Assembly: GCA_009993605.1 (NCBI GenBank) | Contig: JAACTB010000015.1 | Coordinates: 62,001 to 126,000, forward strand | Length of the DNA stretch: 64,000 nucleotides | Source of the DNA: Erythrobacter sp. | GTDB lineage: Bacteria; Pseudomonadota; Alphaproteobacteria; Sphingomonadales; Sphingomonadaceae | Reading direction: 5' to 3' | Part shown: one piece after another, positions 26,755-35,905 of the stretch | Layout: every line of letters starts with the position of its first letter | How positions within the stretch are numbered: the stretch's first letter is position 1 | Notes under the pieces: generated by a model | Told to the model about the DNA's origin: nothing | Databases searched by the model: none | The model's input: only the letters and a program-made list of their open reading frames with translations | Program-made: the position numbers and the translations under genes

Positions 26755-28527
26755 ATGAGTGACGACGCCCAGACGCCGACGCCTATGCCGACGCCGAACG
26801 ATTGCGATCTGCCCCGCCGCCGATCCGATTTCGCGACCTTCGCCGAGGCGATCGACTATGCCGCCAGGAGCGAAAAGGGCCTCAATTTCCACGATATGCG
26901 CGGCGCGCTGGAACGGGTCTATCCCTATAGCGAGATGCGCGCGGACGCGATGAAGGCCGCGCGCCAGTTCGCGGCGATGGGGATCGAGAAGGGCGACCGC
27001 GTGGCCCTGGTCGCGGAAACCGGCGCGGAATTCGCCGCCCTGTTCTGCGGCTGCATCTATGCCGGCGCCTGGCCGGTTCCCTTGCCGCTTCCGACCGGCT
27101 TCGGCGGTAAGGAAGGGTATATCGAACAATTGTCGGTTCAGCTCGACAGCAGCGACCCCAAGATCCTGATCTATCCGGCGGAAATCGCCGAAATGGCGGG
27201 CGCGGCGGCGGAGCGTCAGGGATGCGAAGGGCAAAGCTGGGAAGATTTCAGCCAGCGCCCCGATCCCGAAGCCGAGCTGCCCGAAGCGGACCCGCAGGAT
27301 ATCTGCTATCTCCAGTATTCCTCGGGCTCGACCCGCTTCCCCACCGGGGTCGCCGTCACCCACGAGGCGCTGCTGCATAACCTCTACGGCCATGCGACGG
27401 GCGTGAATCTCGGCGTGAACGACCGGGTGGTCAGCTGGCTGCCCTGGTATCACGACATGGGCCTCGTCGGCTGCTTCCTGTCGCCGATCGCCAACCAGGC
27501 GTCGGTCGATTACATCAGGACCGAACATTTCGCGCGCCGCCCGCTCGCCTGGCTCGATCTCATCAGCCGCAACCAGGGCAACACGCTCAGCTATTCGCCG
27601 ACCTTCGGTTACGACATCTGCGCGCGCCGCATCTCCAGCCAGTCCAATGTCGGCGAGCGGCTGGACCTGTCTCGCTGGCGCACGGCAGGCAATGGCGCGG
27701 ACATGATCCGGCCCGACGTCATGCAGAATTTCGTCAACGCCTTCGCCGGGGCGGGCTTCAGGGCGAGCGCCTTTACGCCGAGCTACGGCCTCGCCGAAGC
27801 GACCCTTGCCGTCACGGTGATGCCGCCGGGCGAAGGAATCCGCGTCGAACTGGTCGAGGAAGAGCGCCTGTCGGGCCGCCCACGCGATCTTTCGCGCCCC
27901 GCGCGCTATCGCGCCATCGTCAATTGCGGGCGCCCGCTGCCGGGGATGGAAGTCGAAATTCGCGGCCCGGACGATGGGGAAAACGATAATCCGCGCGGCG
28001 ATCACCAGATCGGCAAGGTCTGGTGCCGGGGCAAGAGCGTGATGCATTCCTACTTCCGCAACGAGGAAGCGACCGAGGATTGCCTCGTCGCCAATGCGGA
28101 CGGCGAAGTCTGGCTCGACACCGGCGACATGGGTTACATGGCCGATGGCTATCTGTTCATCGTCGGAAGGGCGAAGGACATGATCATCATCAACGGCAAG
28201 AACCACTGGCCGCAGGATATCGAATGGGCGGTGGAACAGCTGCCGGGCTTCAATCACGGCGATATCGCCGCCTTCTCGGTCGAGACCGACAATGGCGAGG
28301 AAGCGCCCGCCGTGCTGGTCCATTGCCGCGTGTCGGAGCCTGAAGAACGGATCAAGCTGCGCAACCAGATCGCCGACAAGGTTCGCGGCGTGACGGGGAT
28401 GAACTGCGTCGTCGAGCTGGTCCCGCCGCGCAGCCTGCCGCGCACCAGCTCGGGCAAATTGAGCCGCGCCAAGGCGAAGAAGCTGTATCTCTCGGGTGAG
28501 ATACAGCCGCTCGATCTAGCGGCCTGA
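26755..28527 (+). CDS. Fatty acyl-AMP ligase (FAAL-type adenylate-forming enzyme)
   Basis: 590 aa of the ANL superfamily. The ATP loop is LQYSSGSTRFPTGV, then VSWLPWYHDMGLVG, the adenylation motif PSYGLAEATLAV, WLDTGDMGYMADGYLFIVGRAKDMIIINGKN and the C-terminal lysine region RTSSGKLSRAK. The sequence is closest in style to FAALs, which form acyl-AMP and pass it to an acyl carrier rather than CoA. No carrier protein or polyketide synthase lies next to it, so the acceptor is unknown. It is convergent with the DUF389 gene. Confidence 0.85.
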   Translation: MSDDAQTPTPMPTPNDCDLPRRRSDFATFAEAIDYAARSEKGLNFHDMRGALERVYPYSEMRADAMKAARQFAAMGIEKGDRVALVAETGAEFAALFCGCIYAGAWPVPLPLPTGFGGKEGYIEQLSVQLDSSDPKILIYPAEIAEMAGAAAERQGCEGQSWEDFSQRPDPEAELPEADPQDICYLQYSSGSTRFPTGVAVTHEALLHNLYGHATGVNLGVNDRVVSWLPWYHDMGLVGCFLSPIANQASVDYIRTEHFARRPLAWLDLISRNQGNTLSYSPTFGYDICARRISSQSNVGERLDLSRWRTAGNGADMIRPDVMQNFVNAFAGAGFRASAFTPSYGLAEATLAVTVMPPGEGIRVELVEEERLSGRPRDLSRPARYRAIVNCGRPLPGMEVEIRGPDDGENDNPRGDHQIGKVWCRGKSVMHSYFRNEEATEDCLVANADGEVWLDTGDMGYMADGYLFIVGRAKDMIIINGKNHWPQDIEWAVEQLPGFNHGDIAAFSVETDNGEEAPAVLVHCRVSEPEERIKLRNQIADKVRGVTGMNCVVELVPPRSLPRTSSGKLSRAKAKKLYLSGEIQPLDLAA

Positions 28528-28536
28528 TCTCCTGGG

Positions 28537-30114
28537 TCAGGAGGACGGCGCCGCATCGTCCTCCGGCTCGTCCGCCCAGCCGGCCTGCATGACCGGCCCG
28601 CCGACGACGAGGACCGAGACGACGCCCGCCTCCTGAAGCAATTGCGCCGCGATGGCGCGGGTCTCGCTCGATCCTCCAGTCAGGCTGATCGGCTGCCCCC
28701 TGCGCGACGCGGCCCAAGCCACGAGGTTGAGCGCATCGCGTCCGGCAGAAGTCAGCTCCTGACCGTCGAAGGTGATGATTGGAAGCGCGAGCAGAGGGGG
28801 CTCGATGCGGACCGTCCAGTCCGGCGATGCGTCCTGGATGCGCGCCTCGAGCGCGCGATAGGTTGCTATCCCCGCGCCCGGAATGCGTGCCGCGCGAACG
28901 ACGGCGCGGCGCGCCTCCGCATCCACGGTGACCTCGCCCGGATCGACCCCGGCGATCAGCGCCATGCGTTCGGCAAGCGAGCGACTTTCCTCGCTTAGCG
29001 CGCGCTGGCTGTCCTCGCGCGCGCGCAACAGCTCGATGGCTTCCGCCTCGGCCCCCGTCCCCACCCGGAACTGGGTGAGCGTCAGATCGATCGGGCGTTG
29101 CAAGCGCGCGGCCAATTCCGCTTCGCTATCCTGCTCGGCGGACGATCGGGGATTGGGCGTCAGCACCGTGGCGGAGACCGTCACCGGGTCGGCATCGAGA
29201 TCGAACTCGATATGGCTCAACCGCGCGTCGCTGCCCGCCTCGGCAAGAACGGTGGTGCGGATGATGCGCGCCGCGTTCGTCTCCCACACGATCTGCCTGA
29301 GCGAGAAGAACAGCGGGACCGCGAGCCCGACGAAAACCGCGATGATCAGCGCCGTCTGCCAGCGCGTCTGCTTTTCGGAAAGGCGCGCGCTGAACCCATA
29401 GATACGCGCCATGATCGTGGCGACCAGGGCGATCGTCATGAGGTTCGTGACGTAGAGCAGCAGCGCGCCCGAAAAGACCGTCCAGTTGGCAGTGGCGAGG
29501 CCGAACCCGACCACGCCCAGAGGCGGCATCAGCGCGGTGGCGATCGCGACGCCGACGATCGTGCCCTCGCGCCCCCGGATCATGGAATAGGCGCCCGCGA
29601 GAGCGGAGAAGACCGCCACGGCGAGGTCGAACAGGTTCGGCTGAGTGCGCGCGGCGATCTCGGGCGTCACGGTCTGCAAAGGGGATACGAACACGATCAA
29701 AGCGGTCAGCGCCACGCCCAGCACCGTGCCCGCCGCCAGCGCCACCGCCGATCCGCGCAGCCAGCTGTAATCGCCGATCGCCAGCGCGAAGCCCGCGCCG
29801 ATGATCGGCCCCATCAAGGGCGCGATCAACATGGCGCCGATCACGACGGCAGGCGAGGACAGTAACAGGCCGAGGATCGCGATCCCCGCCGACATGGCCA
29901 GCATGAAGAGATAGCGGGGCGAGGTGTACGCCTCTTCGCGCCGCTTTTCGATCACCGCTTCCTGATCGACCGTCTCCAGCACCGCGACCCGCCACCACCG
30001 GCGCCAGGTTTCCAGCCGCGTGTTGACGATCCGGTCCATCCAGCCCGAAGGCGTGGGATCGGCATTGCCCGCCGCTGCGTCGCGCGTATCTGTTCGGTTC
30101 GGCGCGCTGGCCAT
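28537..30114 (-). CDS. DUF389 (TIGR00341-type) membrane protein
   Basis: 525 aa. After a ~60-residue cytoplasmic N-terminus come about six hydrophobic helices with the DUF389 signature: SSPAVVIGAMLIAPLMGPIIGAGFALAIGD, REGTIVGVAIATALMPPLGVVGFGLA and ALLLYVTNLMTIAL. The last ~280 residues form a soluble domain (SARLSEKQ... onward) of no known function. It may be a transporter or stress protein. The neighbours give no hint. Confidence 0.8.
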   Translation of the reverse strand: MASAPNRTDTRDAAAGNADPTPSGWMDRIVNTRLETWRRWWRVAVLETVDQEAVIEKRREEAYTSPRYLFMLAMSAGIAILGLLLSSPAVVIGAMLIAPLMGPIIGAGFALAIGDYSWLRGSAVALAAGTVLGVALTALIVFVSPLQTVTPEIAARTQPNLFDLAVAVFSALAGAYSMIRGREGTIVGVAIATALMPPLGVVGFGLATANWTVFSGALLLYVTNLMTIALVATIMARIYGFSARLSEKQTRWQTALIIAVFVGLAVPLFFSLRQIVWETNAARIIRTTVLAEAGSDARLSHIEFDLDADPVTVSATVLTPNPRSSAEQDSEAELAARLQRPIDLTLTQFRVGTGAEAEAIELLRAREDSQRALSEESRSLAERMALIAGVDPGEVTVDAEARRAVVRAARIPGAGIATYRALEARIQDASPDWTVRIEPPLLALPIITFDGQELTSAGRDALNLVAWAASRRGQPISLTGGSSETRAIAAQLLQEAGVVSVLVVGGPVMQAGWADEPEDDAAPSS

Positions 30115-30280
30115 CGATGCTCCCTACTTGCCTTCGAGCGGCCCGATCCCATAGATTGCAAAAGATACCAGCGGCAAGATGAGACGCAGTCGCCGGACAG
30201 AGAAAGCCGATCGGATCGCGGCAGCCGTTTTATTTGCATAACACACTTGCACGCGCCATAATGGGGTAAAGGACGAATTC

Positions 30281-31522
30281 ATGGCCGACACGCTCAACAC
30301 CGAAACCTCCGGCACTGCCGCCAGCCCGGTCGCCACCAAGACCGAACCCGCTTTCGATCTGACCCCGCCCGATCCGGTCCCCCAGGTCGCGCCCGAAAAG
30401 GCCGCCGGGCTCGTTCCCGTCAGCGACGAGGTCAAGTCCAAGCTCGACACCAAGGTCGATGGGTTCGTGGCAGACCTGATTGCGTCCGATGCCAATTCGC
30501 CCGAATTCGGCAAGAAGGTCGATCAATTGACCAATATGGGCCGCAAGGAGATCATGGCGGCGGCGGGCATGTCCAACCGCTTCCTCGACCGGCCCGTGCG
30601 CGCGATGGACAAGGACGAGGGCGTCGGGGCCAATCTGGCCGAACTGCGCCGCGTGGTCGAAGATCTCGATCCCGGCAAGCGCGGCAAATTGTCGGGCACC
30701 CGCAAGATCCTCGGCATCATCCCGTTCGGCAACAAGCTGACCAATTATTTCCGCAGCTATCAGAGCGCGCAGACGCACATCCAGTCGATCCTCTCCAACC
30801 TCGCCAGCGGCAAGGACGAGCTGATCATGGACAATGCCGCGATCGACGTGGAGCGGCAGAAATTGTGGGAGGCGATGGGCAATCTGGAACAGATGATCCA
30901 CATCTCCAACACGCTCGATGCGAAGCTGGAGGAAAAGGCCGCCGAACTCGACGCGACCGATCCGGCCAAGGCCAAAGCGGTGCGCGAGACGGCTTTGTTC
31001 TACGTCCGCCAGCGCACGCAGGATCTGCTGACACAGATGGCGGTCAGCGTGCAAGGCTATCTCGCGCTCGATCTCGTCAAGAAGAACAATGTCGAGCTGG
31101 TGAAGGGCGTCGATCGCGCCAGCACCACCACGGTCGGCGCGCTGCGCACGGCGGTGACGGTGGCCGAGGCGATGACCAACCAGCGCCTCGTATTGGGCCA
31201 GATCACCGCGCTCAACGAAACGACAGCGGGGATCATCGACAGCACGTCGACCATGCTGCGCGAACAGACGGGCAAGATCCACGAACAGGCCGCGGCGAGC
31301 ACGATCCCACTGGAAACGCTCCAGCGCGCCTTCCAGAACATCTACGACACGATGGACGAGGTCGACCAGTTCAAGCTGCGCGCGCTTGATTCGATGAAGC
31401 AGACCGTCACCGTGCTTTCCAGCGAGGTCGAGAAGTCGAAGGGCTATATCGCCCGCGCCGAAGGCCAGAACCAGGCGCAGCGCCAGGTCGCCGAAAGCGG
31501 CCTGTTGAGTATCGAGGGCTAG
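30281..31522 (+). CDS. TelA-family toxic anion resistance protein
   Basis: 413 aa, mostly helical and coiled-coil-like. It has the TelA/KlaA pattern around LTNMGRKEIMAAAGMSNRFLDRPVRAM, GIIPFGNKLTNYFRSYQSAQTHIQSIL, and VEDLDPGKRG. Members are linked to tellurite and general envelope stress resistance; the biochemistry is unknown. It starts a three-gene operon with an XpaC-like membrane protein (1-bp gap) and a PHA-system-like protein. Confidence 0.88.
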   Translation: MADTLNTETSGTAASPVATKTEPAFDLTPPDPVPQVAPEKAAGLVPVSDEVKSKLDTKVDGFVADLIASDANSPEFGKKVDQLTNMGRKEIMAAAGMSNRFLDRPVRAMDKDEGVGANLAELRRVVEDLDPGKRGKLSGTRKILGIIPFGNKLTNYFRSYQSAQTHIQSILSNLASGKDELIMDNAAIDVERQKLWEAMGNLEQMIHISNTLDAKLEEKAAELDATDPAKAKAVRETALFYVRQRTQDLLTQMAVSVQGYLALDLVKKNNVELVKGVDRASTTTVGALRTAVTVAEAMTNQRLVLGQITALNETTAGIIDSTSTMLREQTGKIHEQAAASTIPLETLQRAFQNIYDTMDEVDQFKLRALDSMKQTVTVLSSEVEKSKGYIARAEGQNQAQRQVAESGLLSIEG

Positions 31523-31523
31523 G

Positions 31524-32282
31524 ATGGCGGACCTGACCAGCCAGTCCGATCGTCTGATCGCCGACGCGAAGAGCCTGCGCGACGACAATCGGTCGGGCGG
31601 GCGGCATCGGCGCGGCCCGCCGATCGGCCGCGGATCGGGCCGCATCCGGCGCAAGAACCTGAAGCAGCGGCTGACTTACATGGTCTACGCCTTCGTGGCG
31701 ATCTTCGTCGGCGCCGGGGTCATCGGGATGGCGGTCGACGGGATCGGCTTCGTGGGCGTGATGCTCGTGCTCCTGGCGCTCGTGGCGGCGGTGGTGGTGT
31801 TCAGCAACTACCCGAAGGTGAAGGCGCCGAAGCGCGCCGATCTCGACAAGGGCAGCGTGGGCGAGATGGTCGGCAAGACCGAATTGTGGCTCGAACACCA
31901 GCGGCCCGCCCTGCCCCCGCCGGCGGCGCAGATCGTCACCGACATGGGCGTCCAGCTCGACGCGCTGGGCCTCCAGTTGCAAGGGCTCGACCAGAATCAC
32001 CCCAAGGCGCGCGAGGTCCGCAGCCTGGTCGGCGAACAGCTGCCCGAGATGATCGACAGCTATCGCAGAATTCCGGCAAATCTTCGCACCGAAAAACGCG
32101 CGGGCGCCACGCCCGACGAGCAGCTGACCGACAGCCTCGCCAAGATCAGCGGTGAAATCGATTCGATCACCCGCCAGCTCGCCGAAGGCTCGCTCGACGA
32201 TCTGGCGATCAAGCATCGCTATCTCGACTACAAGTTCGGCGAAGGGGCCGAGACCAGTCCGCAATTGGAGAACAAGAGCTGA
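31524..32282 (+). CDS. XpaC-like protein (halogen hydrolysis family), TelA partner
   Basis: 252 aa with two adjacent transmembrane helices (VYAFVAIFVGAGVIGMAVDG; VGVMLVLLALVAAVVVFS, ~52-90) and a long helical C-terminal domain rich in Leu/Asp/Glu. The pairing with telA and layout (basic N-terminus, two helices, coiled coil) match the XpaC family often found next to TelA. No catalytic motif is seen. Assigned mainly by context. Confidence 0.5.
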   Translation: MADLTSQSDRLIADAKSLRDDNRSGGRHRRGPPIGRGSGRIRRKNLKQRLTYMVYAFVAIFVGAGVIGMAVDGIGFVGVMLVLLALVAAVVVFSNYPKVKAPKRADLDKGSVGEMVGKTELWLEHQRPALPPPAAQIVTDMGVQLDALGLQLQGLDQNHPKAREVRSLVGEQLPEMIDSYRRIPANLRTEKRAGATPDEQLTDSLAKISGEIDSITRQLAEGSLDDLAIKHRYLDYKFGEGAETSPQLENKS

Positions 32283-32581
32283 TGCGCGTGCCCATCGCCC
32301 ACACCCTTCCCAAGGAAGAAGTGCGCCGTCGCCTGCGCGAACGCAGTCATGAAATTGTCAATTTCGTACCCGGCGGCATGGCGGACGTCACCACTGGCTG
32401 GCCCAATGAGGACCAGATGGATCTCTCCGTCCGTGCCATGGGCCAGGGGATCGACGGGCGCGTTCTGATCGAAGAGCGTGAGGTGGTGTTCGAGGTCGAT
32501 CTGCCGCCCGCCCTGTCCTTCGTCGAGCCAATGATCGCCGGCGCGATCCGCGACAAGGGGCAGAAACTGCTGACCCCGTAA
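32282..32581 (+). CDS. Polyhydroxyalkanoic acid system (PHA_gran_rgn-like) family protein
   Basis: 99 aa. It begins VPIAHTLPKEEVRRRLRER and ends in an amphipathic beta pattern (EVVFEVDLPPALSFVEPMIAGAIRDKGQKLL), resembling small PHA-granule-region proteins. Its ATG overlaps the upstream stop by 1 bp, so it belongs to the telA operon. No phaC or phasin gene is near, so a link to PHA granules is uncertain. Confidence 0.6.
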   Translation: MRVPIAHTLPKEEVRRRLRERSHEIVNFVPGGMADVTTGWPNEDQMDLSVRAMGQGIDGRVLIEEREVVFEVDLPPALSFVEPMIAGAIRDKGQKLLTP

Positions 32582-32771
32582 CCAGCGGTTCAGGCTTTCC
32601 CGCTAAATTTCCGTTTTCTCGGAACAAATTGGCCAGTTTCGCGCTGTTGCTTATTGTGCGCGGGTGGGCTGCGTTACCGGTATGCAGGTGCTCGTCAGAT
32701 ATTTGCATGGCTGTCACGCGTATCCCGGGACGGATGCGCTCGTGACACTGGAGGGGTCGAAACGGGTTTTC

Positions 32772-33323
32772 ATGGGTCGCACTGAACGATCGAATCTGAG
32801 AAGCGTATTGAGACGCGAAACCGCATCGGTGCATGACAGGCTCGATCGCGCATTGGGGGACGAGGCTCTGGCTTCCTCGAAGGAATACGCACGCTTTCTC
32901 GCGACGCAATACCGCGCGCGCAAGCCGATCGAGGACTGGATCGCAGCCAATATGGCAGGCGAAGAAGCGCCCCCTGAACAAGCGCCCCTGATCGCCGCCG
33001 ATCTGGCCGCTCTCGGCGCCGACACGCCTCCCGTGGCCCCGTCATTCTCCATGCCCGCAGAGGCCGATCCGGTCGGCCTGCAATGGGCTCTGGCCGGATC
33101 ATCGCTGGGCAATCGCGCCATGCTCGCACAGCGGCGTAAATCGGGGCTGGACGGACCGGAAAAATTCCTGTCCGACGCTGCCATGCCTGCCTTTTTCAAG
33201 GATCTTCGTCCCCGCCTTGAAGCCAAGGTCGATTCTGCCAGCGCGGAACGCGCGGTGATGGCCGCCCATGCGGTGTTCGCCTGCTTCCTTAAGGCACTCG
33301 AACCGCTGGAACACGCGGCATGA
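32772..33323 (+). CDS. bphO: Biliverdin-producing heme oxygenase
   Basis: 183 aa with the heme-ligand helix ETASVHDRLDRAL (His21) and the distal helix GSSLGNRAML. It splits heme to biliverdin, iron and CO and provides the chromophore for the phytochrome encoded directly downstream (ATGA overlap at 33320). ATG 32772 was chosen since it starts just before the conserved helix. An in-frame start at 32664 would add 36 unlike residues. Confidence 0.88.
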   Translation: MGRTERSNLRSVLRRETASVHDRLDRALGDEALASSKEYARFLATQYRARKPIEDWIAANMAGEEAPPEQAPLIAADLAALGADTPPVAPSFSMPAEADPVGLQWALAGSSLGNRAMLAQRRKSGLDGPEKFLSDAAMPAFFKDLRPRLEAKVDSASAERAVMAAHAVFACFLKALEPLEHAA

Positions 33324-35905
33324 ACGAACATGTCGACATCGACCCGGTCGATCTGACGAATTGCGATCGCGAGCCGATCCACCAAATCGGTGCCATCCAG
33401 GATTTCGGCGCGCTGATCGCCGTGACGACCGATGGAATGATCGCGCATTATTCAGCCAATTTCTCGGAGATTCTGGGGATCGGGAAATCCCCCGAGATCG
33501 GGACGCAGTTGAGCGCTGTGTTTACGTCCGAGGCCATGGCCGCGATCGGGCGCGCCAGCGGCTTGCTGCACGATCCGACCAGCGTCGAACGGCTGTTCGC
33601 CGTCCATCTCGTCGGCGGCAAGGGGCCGTTCGACTGCGCTATTCATGCGAGCGACGGCCTTACGGTGATCGAGATCGAGCCGAGCGCGTCGGAGGAAATG
33701 GACCGGCAATTGCGGATGCTCCAGCCGATCCTGCGCCAGCTTGAACTGTCGGAAAACCTGCTGGATCTTTGCCAGCAAGCCGCCGATCGCCTGCGCGATT
33801 TGCTCGGTTTCGACCGGGTCATGGTCTATCGATTCCAGCCCGACGAAAGCGGCGCGGTCATCGCCGAATCGGTCGAGGACGAATACGAAAGCTTCCACGG
33901 CCTGCGCTATCCGCGCACCGACATTCCGCAGCAGGCACGGCGCCTCTATCTGCGCAACCGCTTCCGCATCATCAGCGATACGCTCGCAACGCCGGTGCCG
34001 ATCGAACCGCAAATGCGCGCCGAAGGCACGCCGCTCGACCTGTCGATGAGCACGCTGCGCGCAGTCTCGCCGATCCATATCGAATATCTGATCAATATGG
34101 GCGTACGCGCCTCGCTCTCGATCTCGATCGTGATCGAGGGGAAATTGTGGGGCCTGTTCGCCTGCCATCATTACGCGCCGCGCGTGCTGCCCTATTCGCT
34201 GCGCACCGCGGCGGAGCTGTTCTCCGAACTGTTCTCGCTGTCGGCGGAGCGCATGATCGGGAAGGAGCGGTCCTCGGTCCAGGATGCGGGGCGCAGCCTG
34301 CACGACCAGTTGATGCGCGCCATTGCGGGCGGGGAGTCGCTGGTTGAAGCGCTCCCCACCTTGCGCCCGATCATCCGGCGCGCGATCCCGCATGACGGGA
34401 TCAGCGCCTATGTCGACGGCGACTATCGCGCGGTCGGATCGGCACCCGACGAGGCGGAATTCATGGCGCTCATGCCCGCGCTCAATTCCTCCGCGACCAG
34501 CCGCACCATCGCTTCCGACAGTCTCGCCAAGCGCATTCCCGCCGCCGAGAATTTTGCCGACCGGGCCGTGGGTGCGCTGATCATCCCGGTTTCGCGCAGC
34601 CCGCGCGACTATGTCATTTTGTGGCGCCGCGAATTGAAGCAGACCGTCACCTGGGCCGGGAATCCCGAAAAGCCGGTGGAGACCGGCCCCAACGGCACGC
34701 GCCTCACCCCGCGAAAGAGCTTCGAGGCGTGGCAGCAATCGGTCACCGGAAAGAGCGCGGAATGGACCGAGGTCGAATTGAGCCTGGTCGAGAGCCTGCG
34801 CGTAACGCTGCTCGAAGTTATCCTGCGCGTGACGGACGAGCTCGCGACCGAGCGTGCCAAGGCCCAGCGGCAGCAGGAATTGTTGATCGCGGAACTGAAC
34901 CACCGCGTCCGCAATATTCTGAACCTCATCCGCGGCCTTATCAACCAGTCGCGCCATGAAGCCGTGAATGTCGACGAATTCGCCCGGCTGATCGGAGGGC
35001 GCATCAACGCGCTCGCCAGCGCGCACGACAATATCACGCGCGAGAACTGGTCGGCGGCCTCGGTCACGGAGCTGATCGAAACGGAAGCCGAAGCCTATGT
35101 CTCGGGCAAGCTCGACCGGATTGCGATCGTCGGAGACGAAGCCTTGGTTTCTCCCGAAGCCTATACCGTGCTCGCGCTCGTCATCCACGAAATGATGACC
35201 AATTCCGCCAAATACGGGTCCCTGTGCGATCAGAGCGGACGGCTGTCGGTCGAAATCATCTGCGATGAGAGCGGCATGACGATCTGCTGGAAAGAGGCCG
35301 GGGGGCCCCCGGTGCGCGCGCCCGAGCGGCGCGGTTTCGGCAGCACGATCATCGAGAAATCCATCCCCTTCGAATTGAACGGGCGCGCGGATCTCGATTT
35401 CAAGCTGTCCGGCGTCGAGGCCGAATTCTGGATTCCCGGTCGCTTCATCACCCGCAAGGGCCGGATCGACGAAAAGGAAGCGGCCCGGCGCGATCGCCCG
35501 AACCGCAAGGAAGGCTCGAGCGACAACGAGGCTGTCGGCGCCCTTCCCGGCCATGTCCTGATCGTCGAGGACGGCATGATCATCGCGATGGATACCGAGG
35601 AGACGCTGCGCGATCTCGGCGTGGCCGAGGTGACCATTGCCGCCAAGGTCTCGACGGCCCTGAAGGCGCTCGAAGAGACCGAATTCGATTTTGCCGTGCT
35701 CGACTTCAATCTCGGCACCGAATCGAGCGAGCCGGTGGCGAAGAAGCTCGTCGAGCTCGGCGTGCCGTTCTGGCTGGCGACCGGCTATGGCGAAATGGCG
35801 GACAAGCTCGACGAAATCGGCGCGCGGGGCGTTCTTACAAAGCCGTATGGCAAGGACGAATTGCGCCGGATGCTGGCCAAGTTCGCGGAACTCGACCCCA
35901 GCTAG
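33320..35905 (+). CDS. bphP: Bacteriophytochrome hybrid HWE histidine kinase with C-terminal receiver
   Basis: 861 aa. PAS (~15-120) with biliverdin-attachment Cys15 in NCDREPIH, then GAF (~145-310) with the chromophore motif as PRTDIP instead of the common PASDIP and LRAVSPIHIEYLINMGVRAS. PHY (~330-500) follows, then an HWE-type kinase with phospho-acceptor His528 in ELNHRVRNIL and an ATPase domain. The C-terminal receiver (~747-861) has IVEDG and phospho-acceptor Asp795. It senses red/far-red light. The IQPHG stretch after Cys15 reads IQDFG. Its stop shares the tetranucleotide CTAG with the convergent tonB stop. Confidence 0.93.
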   Translation: MNEHVDIDPVDLTNCDREPIHQIGAIQDFGALIAVTTDGMIAHYSANFSEILGIGKSPEIGTQLSAVFTSEAMAAIGRASGLLHDPTSVERLFAVHLVGGKGPFDCAIHASDGLTVIEIEPSASEEMDRQLRMLQPILRQLELSENLLDLCQQAADRLRDLLGFDRVMVYRFQPDESGAVIAESVEDEYESFHGLRYPRTDIPQQARRLYLRNRFRIISDTLATPVPIEPQMRAEGTPLDLSMSTLRAVSPIHIEYLINMGVRASLSISIVIEGKLWGLFACHHYAPRVLPYSLRTAAELFSELFSLSAERMIGKERSSVQDAGRSLHDQLMRAIAGGESLVEALPTLRPIIRRAIPHDGISAYVDGDYRAVGSAPDEAEFMALMPALNSSATSRTIASDSLAKRIPAAENFADRAVGALIIPVSRSPRDYVILWRRELKQTVTWAGNPEKPVETGPNGTRLTPRKSFEAWQQSVTGKSAEWTEVELSLVESLRVTLLEVILRVTDELATERAKAQRQQELLIAELNHRVRNILNLIRGLINQSRHEAVNVDEFARLIGGRINALASAHDNITRENWSAASVTELIETEAEAYVSGKLDRIAIVGDEALVSPEAYTVLALVIHEMMTNSAKYGSLCDQSGRLSVEIICDESGMTICWKEAGGPPVRAPERRGFGSTIIEKSIPFELNGRADLDFKLSGVEAEFWIPGRFITRKGRIDEKEAARRDRPNRKEGSSDNEAVGALPGHVLIVEDGMIIAMDTEETLRDLGVAEVTIAAKVSTALKALEETEFDFAVLDFNLGTESSEPVAKKLVELGVPFWLATGYGEMADKLDEIGARGVLTKPYGKDELRRMLAKFAELDPS

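Noticed and set aside
32621..32648. EcfG-type general stress promoter upstream of bphO (GGAAC ... GTT)
   Set aside because: The spacing between GGAAC and the next GTT is 10 or 20 bases, not the expected 16-17.
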